Assembly: GCF_905147045.1 (NCBI RefSeq)
Contig: NC_065910.1
Location: forward strand, 9,300,001 to 9,364,000
DNA from: Nymphalis io
Taxonomy: Eukaryota > Arthropoda > Insecta > Lepidoptera > Nymphalidae
Length of the DNA stretch: 64,000 nt
Reading direction: 5' to 3'
This document shows positions 36,221-48,418 of the stretch, in pieces. Positions within the stretch are counted from its first letter, which is position 1. Each line of letters starts with the position of its first letter. Made by a program: the position numbers and the translations under genes. Under the pieces are notes generated by a model. The model did not search any database. It was given only the letters and a program-made list of their open reading frames with translations, and had not been told where the DNA came from.

Positions 36221-36699
36221 CCTTCTGATAAAACTGTTCTATATAACCTCGAACTAACCAACACGGTATGTATAATTATTTAACTGTATTTTTAACTGAT
36301 CTTTAAACTTAATTCATAATCGAAAATAAAAGAAATATTCAAACAAAATATGTACGTAATGAATGTGTTACTAAATTATAAAAAATATATATTGATTGAT
36401 TACGAAAGACGAATCAAAATTATTATGGAACATCATACTTTGAAAAGGTCATAGAAACTTTGAATAAACAATAAATTCTAAGCTTAATTACACACTAAAT
36501 GATTCAATTTGTATTCATTAATTTGTCAATATGTTTACACGAGAAATGTTAATCTAATTTCGACAGAATGTGTGTTGCCGGAAAACAAAATTAATCACTG
36601 ATAACAGAGATTAACAGCACAGGATTTTTTACAGAAGGGTTATTAAAATAAATGACATATATGTATGACTCGAATGGTATTGTACGCGCCACGCATACA

Positions 36700-36812
36700 T
36701 AAGGGTACAAAAATCTGCGGGGGAGGGGGTACAGCGTTTGTCATCACGGCATATGAGTCGGTCTTTTACCCTCAAGCTGTACCAATAAATGTTTCGCATC
36801 ACAAAACATTGC
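36700..36812. repeat. Family G repeat, first copy
   Basis: TACAGCG, ATCACGGCATATGAG, TTACCCTCAAGCTGTACC, AATAAATGTT and CACAAAACA are matched in order at 46400-46535. Unassigned. Confidence 0.45.
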
Positions 36813-36831
36813 ACCTTTTTTAAGGTCGTTT

Positions 36832-37465
36832 TTTTACACTTAATAGACAAGCGTTTGACCGTTGACTTGCCTGATCGTAAGCATCGACACTGTCTAAGAT
36901 GTATCACGCTTGCCTAAAAGAAACCTGTTCACTCTGGATTTGAAGACATCAACGTTGTACCTATCAGGAAATACGAACTTAGGCAAAGCATTCCACAGTT
37001 TCGCAGTGCGAATGATGAATGTGGATTCAAAACGCTTCGTACGTAGGCGGGGAATTTCCACTGTGTACCTATGCCGCTTTGGTCGCGTTTGCCTGGCCGT
37101 TCGATAGTAAAAGCGGGCGAAAGGAATAAGTTCATGTAATTCCTGCACACATTCACTGAAATGTATCCGATAAAAGACTGAAAGTGATGCAACCACACGT
37201 CGATGTTCGAGACTTTGGAGTCTAAATTCGACCAGTATGTCGTCTCCTATTAGCCTCCTCGCACGCCTCTCAATTGACTCTAGAGCTCGAAGGTGGTGCT
37301 TAGCAGAGCCATCCCAAAGGTGAGAGCAGTACCCCATAAAAGACCTCACTTGTGCTTTGTATAAGCTGAGCAGTTGTTCTGGAGTAAAGTAACGTCTCAC
37401 CTTAGAGAGGATACCAAACTTTCGGGCGGCTATTTGGGCTTGGGACTCAATAAATCGAAATAATT
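36832..37465 (-). mobile_element. CR1/Jockey-like LINE, C-terminal fragment
   Basis: On minus from 37465 the frame reads IESQAQIAARKFGILSKV, then YFTPEQLLSLYKAQVRSFMG, SHLWDGSAKHHL, IERRARRLIGD and TAKLWNALPKFVFPDRYNV, ending KRDTS at 36894. This is the region after the reverse transcriptase palm in LINEs that end in a pol-linked zone of this type. The 3' untranslated tail (CGGTCAAACGCTTGTCTATT, then AAAAAA) runs to 36832. The reverse transcriptase proper is absent, so the copy is dead. The frame is intact over 168 codons, which argues for a fairly young insertion. A tail-only copy is at 52672-52758. Confidence 0.8.
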
Positions 37466-37908
37466 TTACTGCAAATGTCTAAATAAAATAAGTAAAATTA
37501 TATTCCACAAAATTAATGAAGTCTGAACATTTTATATATATAAAGTTAAAGTAATTAAAAACATATAAATCCCGAAGATTTCCTCGAAAAATTGTAGCTT
37601 TGTTTTTCTACGCTCATCCCCCATTTATCATTCTGATAAATCCTCAGTTTGATGTGAGAGATTTTAGTTTTTATAATAAAATTACCATAAGCACTAAGAG
37701 ATTTCTTTTTCTAAAAAAAAATTTTTGAATTTCAATGTAGGCTTATAATGGTCTTACGATGTCTTGTTTACAATTTATCATGGAGCAGAAAACTATAAAT
37801 AATATATAGGAACTATACACACTACTGCTTTACATACGACTCTCCAATGGCACGCCACTAAGCTTGTTCTACAAAATGAATTAAAAACACAAAATTAAAC
37901 ACATAAAA
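37466..37908. other. No gene seen
   Basis: Weak RTE-tail trace at 37830-37872. Otherwise AT-rich. Confidence 0.3.
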
Positions 37909-37973
37909 GGTGCTGGCCCTGGTTTGAACCCGCAATCATTGGATAAGATTCACGTGCTCCTACAACTGAGCCA
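37909..37973 (-). repeat. Family B head fragment
   Basis: GGTTTGAACCCGCAATCATT and AAGATTCACGTGCTCC then CAACTGAGCCA. Confidence 0.55.
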
Positions 37974-38002
37974 ACAATAATACACAATTATAAAACACAA
38001 TA

Positions 38003-38130
38003 AAACATTGAAAGCCGACTTATAGTGACACGCTATTTTGATTCGTGTATCTTTCAAATATAATTATTACTGTCAAAGTTGCATGTCACTTTCAGACACA
38101 TCACGATCGCGTCTACGGCGTCTTTCGGGT
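38003..38130 (+). repeat. Family F repeat copy
   Basis: AAAGCCGACTTATAGTGACA, GATTCGTGTATCTTTCAAAT, ATAATTATTACTGTC and GCATGTCACTTTCAGACA follow family F order. Confidence 0.5.
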
Positions 38131-38369
38131 TCGTTCTTATTAAATATGCCGACAGTTTTAACACATTCCTTTGAGCAATGCTTGTCACTGATTGGCCTAA
38201 ATTCCATAAAGCCAATATTGGCTCATGATCAAACTATTCTAAAACTCTTTTGTGCCCTATGAAATTGCAAAAGCGATATTCAAGATATTTTGATCGAAAA
38301 TTTGCAATACACGTTTATGATATTTCACCCTTAATGTATTAAATTATCGCTTATACATGTTAAAAATGG

Positions 38370-38372
<3 letters not shown>

Positions 38373-38430
<58 letters not shown>
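38373..38430. repeat. (AT)n microsatellite
   Basis: About 29 AT units, lying about 20 bp past the 3' end of the RTE element. Confidence 0.95.
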
Positions 38431-38433
<3 letters not shown>

Positions 38434-38449
38434 TTTATGTATATTATGT

Positions 38450-40090
38450 ACAATCAATCAAACAATCAATCAATCAACAGCCAATCATTGTCCACTGCTG
38501 AAGATAGGCCTCTCCCAAAGTGCGCCAAAGCTCCCTGTCCTCCGCCTTCCGCATCCAGTTGGTGCCCGCCACCTTTTTAAGGTCATCGGTCCACCTGGCT
38601 GGAGGGCGCCCTACGCTGCGCTTGCCGATTCGCGATCTCCACTCTAGGACTCGTCTGCTCCAACGGCCATCGGTCCTACGACATACGTGACCAGCCCACT
38701 GCCACTTCAGCCTGTTAATTTTGCAAGCTATGTCGGTGACTCCGGTTCTTTTCCAGATAATCTCATTTCTGATCTTATCCTTCAAAGATACTCCGAGCAT
38801 ATCTCGCTCCATAGCACGCTGAGCGACTTTGAATTTGTGGACTAGTCCCCGTTTACATTGACTCCATACCCAGTCCAATACAACGTCTTGAAAAAGTCTT
38901 CCAACGCGTTGGTGAACAGTTTCGGGGATATTACATCCCCCTGTCTCACCCCTCTGCGTAGTTGGATCGCCTTCGTCTTACAGTCCTGGATGTGGACAGT
39001 CATTGTAGCGGCGTTGTACAGACATCTCAGTACCTCGATATATATCCAGTCGATATGACATCTCTGTAATGAGTCGAGCACTGCCCAGGTTTCGATGGAG
39101 TCGAAGGCTTTCTCGTAGTCCACAAATGCCATACACAGCGGCTGATTGTACTTTTCGGTCTTCCGCACAATCTGCCGAACAGTATGGATGTGGTCAACGG
39201 TGCTGTAGCCTGATCGAAAGCCGGCTTGCTCTAGAGGCTGGAACTCGTCAAGTCGTCTGGCGAGACGGTTCATGACGACTCTTGATAACAGCTTATACAC
39301 GTGACTCAGGAGGGAGATTGGTCTGTAGTTTTTCAAGAGGATTTTATCACCTTTCTTGAAAAACAGTACCACCTCACTCCTTCTCCACATTTCCGGGGTA
39401 TTGCCATGTTGGATGACGGAATTAAAGAGGCTTGCTAGCTCTTTCAGGACCGGAGTCCCACATGCCTTAAACAACTCTGCTGTGATTCCGTCATCTCCCG
39501 GAGCTTTATTGTTTTTAAGCTGTTCTAGAGCCGCCCTAATCTCGCCTTGGTCAACGACCGGGAGCTCCTTAGAGTAATGGTGCGTAAGAGGGGCGCGCTG
39601 GTCATCAATACTGATTCCCACGGGTTTATCCGATCTTGAAGAGAACAACTGCCCATAAAACCTCTCTACTTCTCCGACAATCTCAGGCCTAGAGGTAACG
39701 ACCCCACCATTTTCAGTTTTAAGTTTTGTCAGACGCGGCCTCCCAAACTTGCGAGCGAATACTTTCGATCCCCAATTTTGCTCAATCGCAGCCTTGATGG
39801 CACGGGTATTGGAGCGTCGGAGACCGCGTCGCGTCAGCGTTTTTATTGTTCGGTTTAAGGTCTTATCTGACTTGAGCTTGGAGCCTGATAGGTCGGAGAG
39901 TAGACCTCATCATTCTCGATCTTTCGGCTTCGAAGTCGATATTTAGAGAGCCTCGAACCAAGCGGTGATCACTTCCGGTATTAAACCTGTTGATCACTGA
40001 AGCATCTCCAAATATGTGCCTTTTATTCGAAATGATAAAGTCTATCTCGTTCCTTGTCACGTTATCGGGGCTTCGCCAGGTCTACCTCCT
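38450..40090 (-). mobile_element. RTE-clade LINE, 5'-truncated and internally deleted
   Basis: On minus from 40090: the end of the endonuclease (NVTRNEIDFIISNKR, GSDHRLVRG), a frame change near 39880, then SKVFARKFGRPRLTKLKTEN and the reverse transcriptase: KNNKAPGDDGITAELFK, KNYRPISLLSHVYKLLSRV, QAGFRSGYSTVDHIHTVRQI, motif A AFVDYEKAFDS and motif B RQGDVISPKLF, to NVNGD at 38842. The frame then shifts and jumps to GLVHKFKVAQRAMERDMLG, LKWQWAGHVCRR and RPPARWTDDLKKVAG, ending at 38474. The FADD catalytic segment between these is gone, probably more than 100 codons. A (GATT)n-like tail closes the 3' end. The element is inactive. Clade by motif layout and tail type; RTE/BovB likely. Confidence 0.88.
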
Positions 40091-40508
40091 CTGAGTATTA
40101 TGAAGTATTATGTAGAGTATTATGTACAGTCATCGTCAAATCATACCAAATCAAATAAAATAAATTATTCAACTCAAAGGCTCATTGAAGCCACTTTTGA
40201 ATCGTCATGTGACAGTTATGAATTAAATAAAGCTACCACCGGTTGAAAATGCAGATTCTACCTAAAAGAACCGGCAAGAAACTTAATATTAACTTTTCTG
40301 CCATTTTAATTACAAAGCCAATTAAATACAATTAAATTTATACATATCCTGCTTAGAAATCAACAAATACGATCAAAAACGAACTCCACGCTCTTTTTAT
40401 TAATTATAAAATCTGAGTAATATACCTTATATATGTTTTACGGCATAATTTATATATATTAAATGCGTTTCAAATACGCCCGAGACACAAAAGAAAGTAC
40501 TCAAATAA
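40091..40508. other. No gene seen
   Basis: 40135-40330 contains AAATTATTCAACTCAAAGGC and ACCGGCAAGAAAC, which read like common lepidopteran repeat DNA, but no second copy was found here. Confidence 0.3.
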
Positions 40509-40720
40509 CAGCTTGTGAATGTCCCATAGGAAAAGGCCACCTCTCCATTTTAGGAGAAGATCAGCTTATCCCACCACACTGCTCTAATGCGTGTGTATCC
40601 AACACACGTGACAGATTATTTCGACACGAGCAGGTTCTTCACAGCCGAGCACGAGATGAATTGTAAATGAACATTCAGCGATTCTTACCTTAGGGTTTGA
40701 ACTCGAAATCTTCGTTTTGG
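40509..40720 (-). repeat. Old family B copy
   Basis: CAGCTTGTGAATGTCCCATA, CCACACTGCTCTAATGCG, GCACGAGATGAATTGTAAAT and GGGTTTGAACTCG keep the family order; the head end is lost. Confidence 0.7.
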
Positions 40721-41311
40721 TTTCACTAGGCTTTCGTAACGACATATCCAACACTTGAACTTATTGGTAAAGCGTCAATTCAATACTTAACCTAGAAAAA
40801 AGAAACGCAAGATACAAAGCGTTTTAGTAGATTTATTTGTAGTGAAATATTTAAACCCCGACTTAACTTTGAGGTTGTTATAAGTTTACAGTATGATCGA
40901 GATGATTCTTAGCTGTAATTCATGAAGATCTCTTCAGGCGTTTGAATATCTCAAATCTTCAGCTCATTTCCTACTTGAGAAAAGGATCTTACCAACTTAC
41001 ACAGCTTTGATTAACTTGGATTTGCGGTCCCTCAATGCGACGACGCTTGTTTTAAAAAAGTAAAGTTAAAAGACTAACAAACAATTTATTTTTTAGAGGT
41101 TTTATTTTGTGTCGGGTATATAAATTTTATTATATTATTTATGTAAATGTCAGTAAGAACAAGTGAATCACAAATAGTAATGAATTTCAATTAAAACAAC
41201 ATACATTCTATATGTCTAAATTATATTTTAATTCTTAATTATTGTAAAAAAAATTATCTCTTCCAATTTCAAATATATGTGATATCAAGACATATATGTG
41301 ATTCATTAATG
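40721..41311. other. No gene seen; AT-rich
   Basis: No domain or repeat recognised. Confidence 0.3.
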
Positions 41312-41586
41312 TTTTTTTATATAGAATAGGAAGGTGGACGAGCATATAGGCCACCTGATAGTAAGTGGTCACCTATAGACATTGGAATTGTAAGAAATGT
41401 TACCCATCGCTTACATCACCAATGCGCCACAAACCTTGGGAACTAATATGTGCCTGTAATTACACTGGTTCACTTACTCTTCAAACTGGAACACAACAAT
41501 ACCAAGTACTGTTGTTTTGCGGTAGAATATCTGATGAGTTGGTGGTACCAACCCAGACGAGCTTGCACAAAGCTCTACCACCAGTA
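41312..41586 (-). mobile_element. Family A SINE-like retroposon
   Basis: ATAGAATAGGAAGGTGGACG to GCTCTACCACCAGTA, with small deletions in the CACCAACGCCC and GATGTTATGTCCC segments. Confidence 0.88.
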
Positions 41587-41621
41587 AATAGCTTAATAAT
41601 GACAGAGTAAATAATATTTAC

Positions 41622-41765
41622 TGTTAAGCTAATATTTATTGTGTAATGTGATAGTGCTGAGACTTCCTGTAATTAGTAGAAAATTTACCAAGTTTTTTAA
41701 AATGTAATATTTTTATTTCTTGTGATATTGTGTCCACTGTTGTTTACCTCACTTAAATAAATAAA
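41622..41765 (+). repeat. Family H repeat, second copy
   Basis: TTAAGCTAATATTTATTGTG, GCTGAGACTTCCTGTAATTA and GATATTGTGTCC align with 3417-3550, and both end in AAATAAA. Confidence 0.55.
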
Positions 41766-42785
41766 TCTACAATGTTTCTAACGGAATTAAATGCTTTCCC
41801 CCTTTAATTTACAAGTATATTGTCGTTAGTATCGAAGACTAAACCCTCACGACAAGACGTCACAAATGACGTTACAAATGCTCTCATTTTTTTAATTATT
41901 TTTAAATTTTTATTAATTTATGAAACAATATTATAAAGACGGTTATAATTAAAACAACTTGATAATTTTCGAATTAAATCAAAATTATTTCGTAATGACC
42001 TAATTTATGTCACGATGAAGTTGATTTCAAAATATGACTTAATGATCAAGTTGATGTTAAAATTGCTTTATCAAACACTAATTTATCTCTTTCTATCACT
42101 ATTGATTTTACATTCGTAAGAAGAAGACACAGCATTGTTGAATTAATCAATCTCTAAATAATATTTGTAAGTATGTATGTAACTAAATCTAAGTTAAAAT
42201 GAATAAATCAATTATGTAAATAAAAAAATTAAAGTAAATTACCGTTACAAAATAGTTATCGTGACGACGAACACGATAGAGACAGCAATCTTGAGAATAT
42301 TAATAATTACTAGTACTAATAAATTACATTTATGTGTCATTGCTGAGAAAATCTTATTATACAGACTATTAAAAATTTATATAATGCATTCTACGTTTAT
42401 TCAATAAATTATTACAAGTAATTCTAAATCACGCTATCAAAGTTTTCACGATGCGCTCTATAAATACAACTCCTCGTAGCTTCCACATTGGGAGGACCGC
42501 TTCTACATAGAAAGCCGGTTTACATTAGCGCCGGTATAGTAAGAGCCTTTCGTGTCAACTGTCGATTGGTTATCATAAATTGAGTGAAATCTCTGCTTAC
42601 AATAACTATTAATTGAATGACAAACAAACGAAAATAACTTGTGTAAATATTGAAAAGCAGATAAAACGTACAATGCGAAGATGGAGGAAACAGATATTCA
42701 ACTACCTTAGATCATTCCACTACTGATGTAGAAACTTTGTCTACCCTTTTTTGTTAAATATTACTGTTTTGTTAAGGATCAGACA

Positions 42786-42791
<6 letters not shown>
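41766..42791. other. No gene seen; family I copy at 42085-42150
   Basis: TTTATCTCTTTCTATCACTA, TACATTCGTAAGAAG and AAGACACAGCATTG match 33357-33420. The rest is AT-rich. Confidence 0.4.

Positions 42792-42840
<49 letters not shown>
42792..42840. repeat. (AT)n microsatellite
   Basis: About 24 uninterrupted AT units. Confidence 0.95.
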
Positions 42841-42847
<7 letters not shown>

Positions 42848-43034
42848 AGAAGTATTTACGTAAAGCTCTTAAGCACGTACTAAACAAAATTAATAATAGA
42901 AACATTATATACGGCACTTTTTAACTAGCTTTTTAATATTTTTATAATTTGTTTTGTTTCATAAATATACTTCATAGATTATTATTTATTAATTATAAAT
43001 ACATAGCGTAACTTTTACTTTGGCTTTGTTCATA

Positions 43035-43133
43035 TCCATCTGGGTTGATTCCGGTTGGAAGGAGAAGTGAGCCAGCGAAACTACAAGCACGAGGGACATA
43101 ACATCTCACTTCCCAAGGTTGGTGGCGCATTGG
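43035..43133 (+). repeat. Family A fragment
   Basis: GATTCCGGTTGGAAGGAGAA, ACTACAAGCACGAGGGACAT and CTTCCCAAGGTTGGTGGCGC. Confidence 0.7.
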
Positions 43134-43421
43134 AAAAAATAGAGGTCTTACTTTCAATTCAACATCATTGATCTTATTATTCTTCGGGCGCACACACACA
43201 TGTACACCAACACACATACACACATTCACGTTCAACACAAATTCAACCACATCCATAACATAGAAGCCGTTTTCCCCGAGGAGTAAGCGATACCACGGAT
43301 AGGTTTACACAAAGCTTCAGATAACGATGTAACAAGGATTTTAGTACATTTTCTTATCATAATGAGAGGAAGTCCACGTCGCCTTAAGAAACTCGACCCA
43401 TATTGTGGATATAAAACATCA

Positions 43422-43574
43422 CCATCTTTACTAATATTATAAATACGAAAGTAACTCAACAATGAAGCGATTTTGATAATATTTTTCATGAAGCAAACTT
43501 GAACCGCAATGACGGACAAAAGATTTTTTTTATCTAATGCCCGCAGCTTTCCCCACAACGCGCGGGCGAGTAGT
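43422..43574 (+). mobile_element. Short Helitron-like element
   Basis: Opens with TCTTTACTAATATTATAAAT and ACGAAAGTAACTC, closes with ACGCGCGGGCGAGTAGT. Both ends are present in about 150 bp, so most of the middle has been lost. Confidence 0.5.
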
Positions 43575-44377
43575 GTTATTTCCTTTGAATATTATTCGTA
43601 GTATTTACATTTTGCGGGCTAATTATTTATACTAGTGTGTGCATGGTGATCGGAATTCAACCATGATCATTATTTAAAGGATATATATATATGTATTTCA
43701 ATGTTTCGAACCAAAAATTAAAAACGAATTTATTAAGATAAACAGACGAGAAAATATACGGCACTGTTTTGTCTTTGTCTAGTTATAATTTAAAAAAAAA
43801 TAGTCAGCCCATATAAAGTTAGTAACAATATGTCTATATACAAACTATTTTAGTAATTTATATAAATATATAACCACTTTACTAGCTATTCGATAGAACT
43901 TGCCTGGCGATCGGATGAACGGATGAAAATGATATAGAATTTGATTTCGTCATCCACTGGCAAGTTACAGTAAATTGGTGGGAAGGGTACTTGACTTAAT
44001 CAGATTTTATTAAACTATGTATATTGGATAAGGAGTAAACAATACATTTCTGGCCGGATCTTTTTTGCTAGCCTTACATTTAATTTAACTGTAACATTAC
44101 AATTCAAAGGTAATACGAGCTGAAATGAGAAATATATTAATATTATATATATCATGAAATGTAAGTGGTAGCTCACTTGCAGCCACAAGGGATTCAACAA
44201 CTTGTAAGTTGTGGTCTATCTCAAGGTCCCCAGTGTATCAATATCGTAGTACACTTTGTGTGCCGAATCGTCTAACAATCGCAATTTAAATGAATTTGCA
44301 ATAGAATTAACAAACCATTCGGATAATTCGATATTTCCAAGGTCCTCCTGGACGATTTCGATCAATTAGGATTTCAG
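43575..44377. other. No gene seen; AT-rich
   Basis: No domain or repeat recognised. Confidence 0.3.
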
Positions 44378-44943
44378 CAAAGACGGCCAAACTCAAGGGA
44401 GACTAAGCAAATGCAAAAGACATTATAGTGCATAATAGGTTACATTTTATTTTGAAAATATTTAGTTCCTCACGAAATTATAATAATTTAATCCGATGTA
44501 TCGATTGTTTTCCTATAACAGTAATTATTGGCGTAAAAAAATTAAATGTTTGTTTTAAAAAACCCGGACAAAATAGAGGCGGGTCCATACTATATTTATA
44601 CAAAATGTGGGGTTTATATAATTAGCACACTCCACTAACGGCGACCAATCTCAAGAGAGGTTAGCCAACTGCACAGGATATATTATAGTGTGTGCGGAAA
44701 CACAGGTACATTATCTATTCCCTAACTTTCATAATCCGATGGAACGGCAATCCGAAATGACAGGAAAGAGTTCAGGCGCAGGACCAACGGCTTTTCTTGC
44801 TTTCCGAGTACCGAGTACCGAGTAGAGTTGGAAGGGTTTCCATCTATTGAGCATTTTTGATTTTTTATTAGCCCGACCTGGGATTTGAACCCTGGATCTC
44901 CAATCAGCGGTCTTACCTTTAGCTACTAGATCAACGAGACAGA
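44378..44943 (-). mobile_element. Family C SINE plus an extra tail-side fragment
   Basis: 44378-44435 (GACGGCCAAACTCAAGGGAG, CATTATAGTGCATAA) repeats the tail side of the fuller copy at 44635-44943 (GACCAATCTCAAGAGAGGTT to TAGATCAACGAGACAG). A small tandem, GAGTACCGAGTACCGAGTA, lies near 44805-44824. Confidence 0.7.
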
Positions 44944-45244
44944 AAAAAAAATAGTGTAATATTTCCTCAACAGTTCAACTTATATTTCCTTTAAAACTTC
45001 ACCCTGCGAAGTTAACTCGTAATTTTCATCCAACACCTCAAAGAACAACGCAATTGAATGGAAAATTTCACAGGGAAGATATTTCACGATGCAATTCACA
45101 CGAGCACGAACGGGAGACGAAACAAGCATATAAAAATATTAAGAAATATTCGAGTATGACTTTATTTAAATTCGTTGAAGAACATCCGTTTATATGTAAT
45201 GCTTATTAAATTGAAATATTAAAGGCGTATATTTATATATATTG

Positions 45245-45516
45245 GAAGTGGAAGGACTTTTTGCAAGGCCGTCTGAGTAGATACCAGCCATTAATCGGAT
45301 ATTCTGATGCCAAACAGCTATAAGTATTATTGTGATCCGGTTTGAAGGATGAGCGAGCCAGTGTAATTAAAGGCATACGACATATCATCTTAGTTGTGTT
45401 GCGTAGTTGCGTATTTTCAATGTAAGGTATCGTTAAAATTTCTTACAGCACCCTATGTCTGATGACATAGGCGCTGTGTGGCCCATTTGCTCGTCCCCGC
45501 CCTATTTATTAAAAAA
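45245..45516 (+). mobile_element. Family A SINE-like retroposon, diverged
   Basis: GAAGGACTTTTTGCAAGGCC, CGGATATTCTGATGCC, GGATGAGCGAGCCAGTGTAA and GCTCGTCCCCGCCCTATTTA then A tract. Confidence 0.78.
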
Positions 45517-46385
45517 GAAGTTGAGGAAAAAGTGATAGTCTAAACTCGCCGAAGAATCGACAAACTTATACCATAACTCTAAGCTTATCTGTGTGCTTCT
45601 AACTCTGTTACTTATGTAACGTTTGGATGAAACATTTCTGTTGAAGACTGTTATGTACTGAAATTATTCTGATGCTATTTTTTTGCGTCATGATCTCATG
45701 GGACAGATCTTAGATATATAGTTCTCTCTTGCACGTCATTAGTTTCATTAGTGCAAAATCCTAACTAATTAATTATAAAGAGTTATTTTGTTCATTTATT
45801 TGTTTGTTACTCTTTCAAGTCTTAACTACTCAACCGATCATCATGAAATTTTGCTTACACGTTGTTAGAAAATGAAAGGTTACCTAACACCTAATTGACC
45901 CCCATTCCTTCGCTAACACGTTCGCAGTCCTGGGCAGAAACAAATAAAGAATATTTGTATTGTATACCTCAAAACCTTGGCCTCAAAAGTATGTCACCAG
46001 CTTTACTCCGATTGCTTACTATTCAGCCACACCAGTACCGGATAATATGTTTAATGATCTGTCCCATTTAAAACCGAATTAAAAACGAGCAACGAGTAAT
46101 TTGAGTTTGCAATTTCGTGGAATATTTTCTGGTGTTTAAAACCGTCCAATGGGTAGTAAAAGTTTTAATTGCAGTTCAAATTGATGTCTAGGTGCGGTAG
46201 AGTTGTTTCGAAAATTCACGTGACATTGTTATGTCTTACCTTGTAATTGATAAGATAATACGAGAAGCGTCATGGAGGAGGTAATTGTCGAAATAAATGG
46301 TTATTGAAATAAAACCATTTTTAAGTAAAATAAATTAAAACTGGGTGTAAGTCACTGACGGCGAAGTTCCACGGTAATATGATAT
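45517..46385. other. No gene seen
   Basis: 45795-45905 (GTTACTCTTTCAAGTCTTAA, CTACTCAACCGATCATCATG, AAATTTTGCTTACACG) looks like the middle of a common lepidopteran non-autonomous element; ends not found. Confidence 0.35.
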
Positions 46386-46399
46386 ATATACATACACAC

Positions 46400-46535
46400 A
46401 CACACACAGATGGTTAAAGAAGAAGTGTTACAGCGTAAGAGAACATCATGTCGTCTGCCATCACACCATATGAGACCGAGTGAGTATTACCTCGAAAGTG
46501 TGCCAATAGATGTTCACAGCAAAACAATTCATAAG
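46400..46535. repeat. Family G repeat, second copy
   Basis: TTACAGCGTAAG, CATCACACCATATGAGACCG, ATTACCTCGAAAGTGTGCC and AATAGATGTT correspond to 36700-36812 in the same orientation. Confidence 0.45.
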
Positions 46536-46948
46536 GAATAGTTTATTAACGAACAATAAACTTCTAATATACAGTTGTATTGTATTAATTTTTAATTTCT
46601 TGTTCTTCTTAAAGATGCATCTGTCTCAGTCAAGGATATAACTATTGAATTAATTAACAATAAAATTAATCAGTGTTAAATAGTAAGTTAGAATAAAAAT
46701 TCGTATGTTTCTCTTGTAACGGTTTTTCAGAGATGAAGGCATAAGCGTGACATTTTATTTATTACGGAGCTCGGTTCTGCTCGGTTTTTTTTTTAAGATT
46801 AGAGTAATAATTTTAGAACGACGACGGTTAATTTATTAACGGAATCTTTCTAAGAAATAATTGTTTTATCTTTAATTCGGGGACTGATTACTATATTTTA
46901 AATTTCGAATTCCCGATAGTTTTTTTGATTTCGAAAACGGTTATTCAT

Positions 46949-47240
46949 AATAGCCTGTGAATGTCCCACTGCTGGGCTTAAGGCCTCCTCTCCCTTTTTG
47001 GGGAGAAGGTTTGGAACTTATTCCACCACGCTGCTCCAGTGCGGATTGGTGGAATATACATGTGGCAGAATTTCAGTGAAATTGAACACACAGTTTCTCA
47101 CGATGTTTTCCTTCACCGTTAAGCACGAGATGAATTATAATCTTAAATTAAGCGCATGAAAATTCAGTGGTGCTTGCCCGGGTTTGAACCCACGATCATC
47201 GGTTAAGATTCACGCGTTCTTACCACTGGGCCATCTCGGC
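46949..47240 (-). mobile_element. tRNA-derived SINE, family B, near full length
   Basis: ATAGCCTGTGAATGTCCCAC to CACTGGGCCATCTCGGCT. CGGTTAT stands on both sides (about 46939 and 47243), a possible short target duplication. Confidence 0.88.
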
Positions 47241-47283
47241 TGTCGGTTATGTAAATGTATTTCTGAAAAATTCATATACAAAA

Positions 47284-47376
47284 AAATGTAAGGGCATTGA
47301 CGATGTAAGGAGTGGTTAACATTTCTTAAAGCGCCAATTTTTGGAGGCCCAATTGCCCTTTCTATTTTATAAAAAA
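47284..47376 (+). repeat. Family A 3' fragment
   Basis: GGCATTGACGATGTAAGGAG, TTAACATTTCTTAAAGCGCC and GCCCTTTCTATTTTATAAAA. Confidence 0.6.
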
Positions 47377-48418
47377 AATAGAATTTCACACAAACATAAC
47401 CAAGACTATTATAATAACTAAGATTGTTCATAATCAGAAGGAAATATCTGGTTTTATTATGAGTGACTAGACCTTGGCAATACGCCTGGCGAATGTGAAG
47501 TTGAAGATATTTTATCTATCTATCTTTTCCTAACAAGTATAATCCTAGAACTTAATACTTCTAAGATGAAATTTATTGGAAGTAACATTTAATCCGTCCT
47601 CGAGTGTAGGAATTAAAAGTTTAAGCGAAGACTCTATAAATCAGAGGACAATTCCCTCAGTATCCTTGGTATTTAAACGACCAATAAAAGAATTTTACGA
47701 TTCGTTTTCACAGAGGTGCACGTTTTACGTTAGACGTATTAATATAAAAATAGTTCAATTAAACAATCAGGTAATTGAATATCTAAATCTGTGATTGCAT
47801 GCTGTCGTATAATTCTCTATATATTTTTTTATTAAACAAAAGATAATGTGTCCATTGATGTAAATAAAATTACATGTGAATTTCGCTAACGTACTATACT
47901 TGTAAAAAAATATTCAAATTCCTATTAAAAAAGAACAAGTACTTTTTTCAAAAAAAAAATATAGTCATTGTTACTTGGGATGATGAATTGGTTCTAACGA
48001 TACCATATACAACCAAATCTGTTCAGATATTTGAAAGTTATGGTGAAAACGTTACAATCCATTTTAAGACAGACGCTTAAAAATATAATTAGCTCACAAT
48101 GCGTATTTATTAGTGCTTAGTTCTCAAACTATAAATTAGCAGGTTTTTAAAATGATTAATAGCAATAAAATTCAATTCAAAGTAATGTAATCCAATTTCA
48201 TATTTTATTTTTCGATGCTTTTTCTAGAACGTGTTCTTGATAGAAGTGACGCCTCAGTTTATTAGACTTAATTTTTGCAGTCTTAAATCAAACCCCGCTG
48301 GTTCTAGGATTCCAACTTCAGTAGTTAGTGGATATAAGACTTGAATTTCAACGTATTTGCTTTTACAATACCAGACTTTTTAGGTCTGTTTAATTGTTTT
48401 TTGTAGACTAGACTACAA
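47377..48418. other. No gene seen; AT-rich
   Basis: A 72-codon frame at 47576-47794 has no recognisable domain. Confidence 0.3.

Noticed and set aside
36629..36907. 92-codon minus-strand frame after the CR1/Jockey-like fragment
   Set aside because: Covers the LINE tail and family G repeat in a frame not continuous with the LINE protein; chance.
38357..38647. 96-codon plus-strand frame with a Tyr-Ile run
   Set aside because: The run is the translated (AT)n microsatellite and the rest is antisense to the RTE element.
38858..39946. Plus-strand frames opposite the RTE reverse transcriptase
   Set aside because: Antisense shadows of the minus-strand LINE coding region.
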